Origin: Monarcha castaneiventris obscurior
Lineage: Eukaryota; Chordata; Aves; Passeriformes; Monarchidae
Direction of reading: 5' to 3'
Assembly: GCA_026261815.1 (NCBI GenBank)
Contig: JAMPIT010000437.1
Span: 2,790,001-2,854,000, forward strand
DNA length: 64,000 bases
Below, piece by piece: positions 63,229-64,000 of this stretch (position 1 is the stretch's first letter; each line of letters begins with the position of its first letter). The position numbers and the translations under genes were made by a program. Below the pieces are notes generated by a model, which had not been told where the DNA came from, made no database searches, and saw nothing but the letters and a program-made list of their open reading frames with translations.

Positions 63229-63921
63229 CCTGCATGTTGGAATCCAAGGCACACCTCGGGCTGCCCTGGGAGCTCAGGGCACACCTCAGGCTGCCCTGGG
63301 GGCTCAGGAGCCCCAGCAAGGGGGTCCCAGCCCCTGGCAAGAAGCCCAGAATGGCACCGGCTTTGACCTCAGCCCATGGGAAAAGTTACCAACACTGCCA
63401 GAATCATTGCAAGCCACCAGAGTGTGAAAATGAGCAGTGGTTTAGTATTTTACAGGGTAGAAAAGCAGATTTTAGGGGTTTTAATATGAGGACAAAGGAT
63501 TTAAGATGGAGGATTTTGGGCGTTGCCCTGTTCTTCCTCTTCTTCTCCTTCTCCTCCATCTTCTCTGGTGGTGGTGGCACAAAATGATTGGGAGAATGAA
63601 AAAGAGGTAGAAATTCCGTGTCTAGAACAGGTGCAAATGAATTGGTAGAGAACAGTAACTAATAAATGCGTTGTGAAGAATGGTTGGATGATGGAAAGGG
63701 CACAGAAAGGCCGGGACAGCCCAGGGCTGGGCAGTGCCCGCTCGGACTCGGCTGCATCAGATGTGCGGCCGGAGCTGAGAGCTGGCAGAGAGAAGGAGAA
63801 ATAAACAGCCTGAAACAACATCTGCAGCCGTTTCTCATCTGTTGGGGCTCGAGGTGAAGCTCCCCAGAGGTGAAGATAAAGAACCTGGATTTGTGAGGAG
63901 TGCCCAACTCCCACACCTGCA
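63229..63921 (+). mobile_element. Solo LTR, family B copy 2, 6-bp target duplication CCTGCA
   Basis: The LTR is 63235-63915 (681 bp), flanked by CCTGCA at 63229-63234 and 63916-63921. It starts TGTTGGAATCCAAGGC and ends CCAACTCCCACA. AATAAA signals lie at 63661-63666 and 63800-63805 in the reading direction. It is closely similar to 19549-20286 in reverse complement; most of the length difference is the U3 tandem repeat (two units here at about 63245-63312, four there). No internal region is attached. Class II (ERVK-like) is inferred from the 6-bp duplication. A 137-residue minus-strand frame (63501-63914) is an antisense read of the LTR and not a gene. Confidence 0.92.
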
Positions 63922-64000
63922 TCCAGTGTTTTTCCAATCTCAGAATTATAGATCCTGTTAGGACTTGGCCCAAAAGTCAGTACCAGCAGCAGCAGCTTGT

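Noticed and set aside
63501..63914. Near-identical frames at 19550-19960 (plus) and 63501-63914 (minus), 136-137 residues
   Set aside because: An antisense read of LTR family B. The shared frame comes from LTR similarity and not from a conserved gene.
19549..63915. The two inverted family B LTRs considered as ends of one giant element
   Set aside because: Each has its own complete 6-bp target duplication and they face opposite ways, so they are two separate solo LTRs.

Overview
This window looks like gene-poor nuclear DNA from a bird, possibly a passerine, taken from an intergenic region or a long intron. The main evidence is the repeat content. There are ten 3'-terminal fragments of CR1-type LINEs, recognisable by the avian CR1 tail that pairs a 'ttggaagggacc'-like block with an 'agaatca/tgattcta'-like end. 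There are also five solo long terminal repeats (LTRs) of endogenous retroviruses, with clean target-site duplications. The background is AT-rich and contains microsatellites. I found no exon, tRNA, rRNA or viral gene that I could defend. The longer open frames are either translated repeats or chance frames in unique DNA.

Layout. Positions 1-8300 are the most repeat-dense part. They hold a CR1 remnant at the left edge, then three closely related solo LTRs (1317-1742, 3844-4281, 7841-8279), all on the minus strand. Each has its own 4-bp target duplication, and the middle one is nested inside a CR1. Positions 8300-19500 are almost repeat-free unique sequence. A second LTR family sits at 19549-20286 (minus). 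Its sister copy is in the opposite orientation at 63235-63915, and both have 6-bp target duplications. Between them are scattered CR1 pieces (20833, 23340, 26228, 33380, 42393, 52649, 55339) and a diverged 142-bp direct duplication (27277 and 28044). The tandem repeats are a 64-bp minisatellite (43543-44125), a 22-bp minisatellite (54439-54585), a GAAGA tract (56268-56390), a GGAT-type tract (58808-59065) and an apparently perfect 164-bp tandem duplication (61858-62185).

What stands out. The clustered, co-oriented LTR insertions, the inverted LTR pair with a variable tandem repeat in the presumed U3, the recent 164-bp duplication and the long AT-rich hairpin at 51318-51374 are structurally clear. 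A few short CpG-retaining patches (about 3340-3435, 5652-5690, 12311-12363) and some AT-rich, homeodomain-site-rich stretches look like candidate conserved regulatory DNA. That last point is inference from composition only and needs an alignment to other birds. I found no new multi-gene system. The window is best read as non-coding, transposon-marked, possibly enhancer-bearing sequence.
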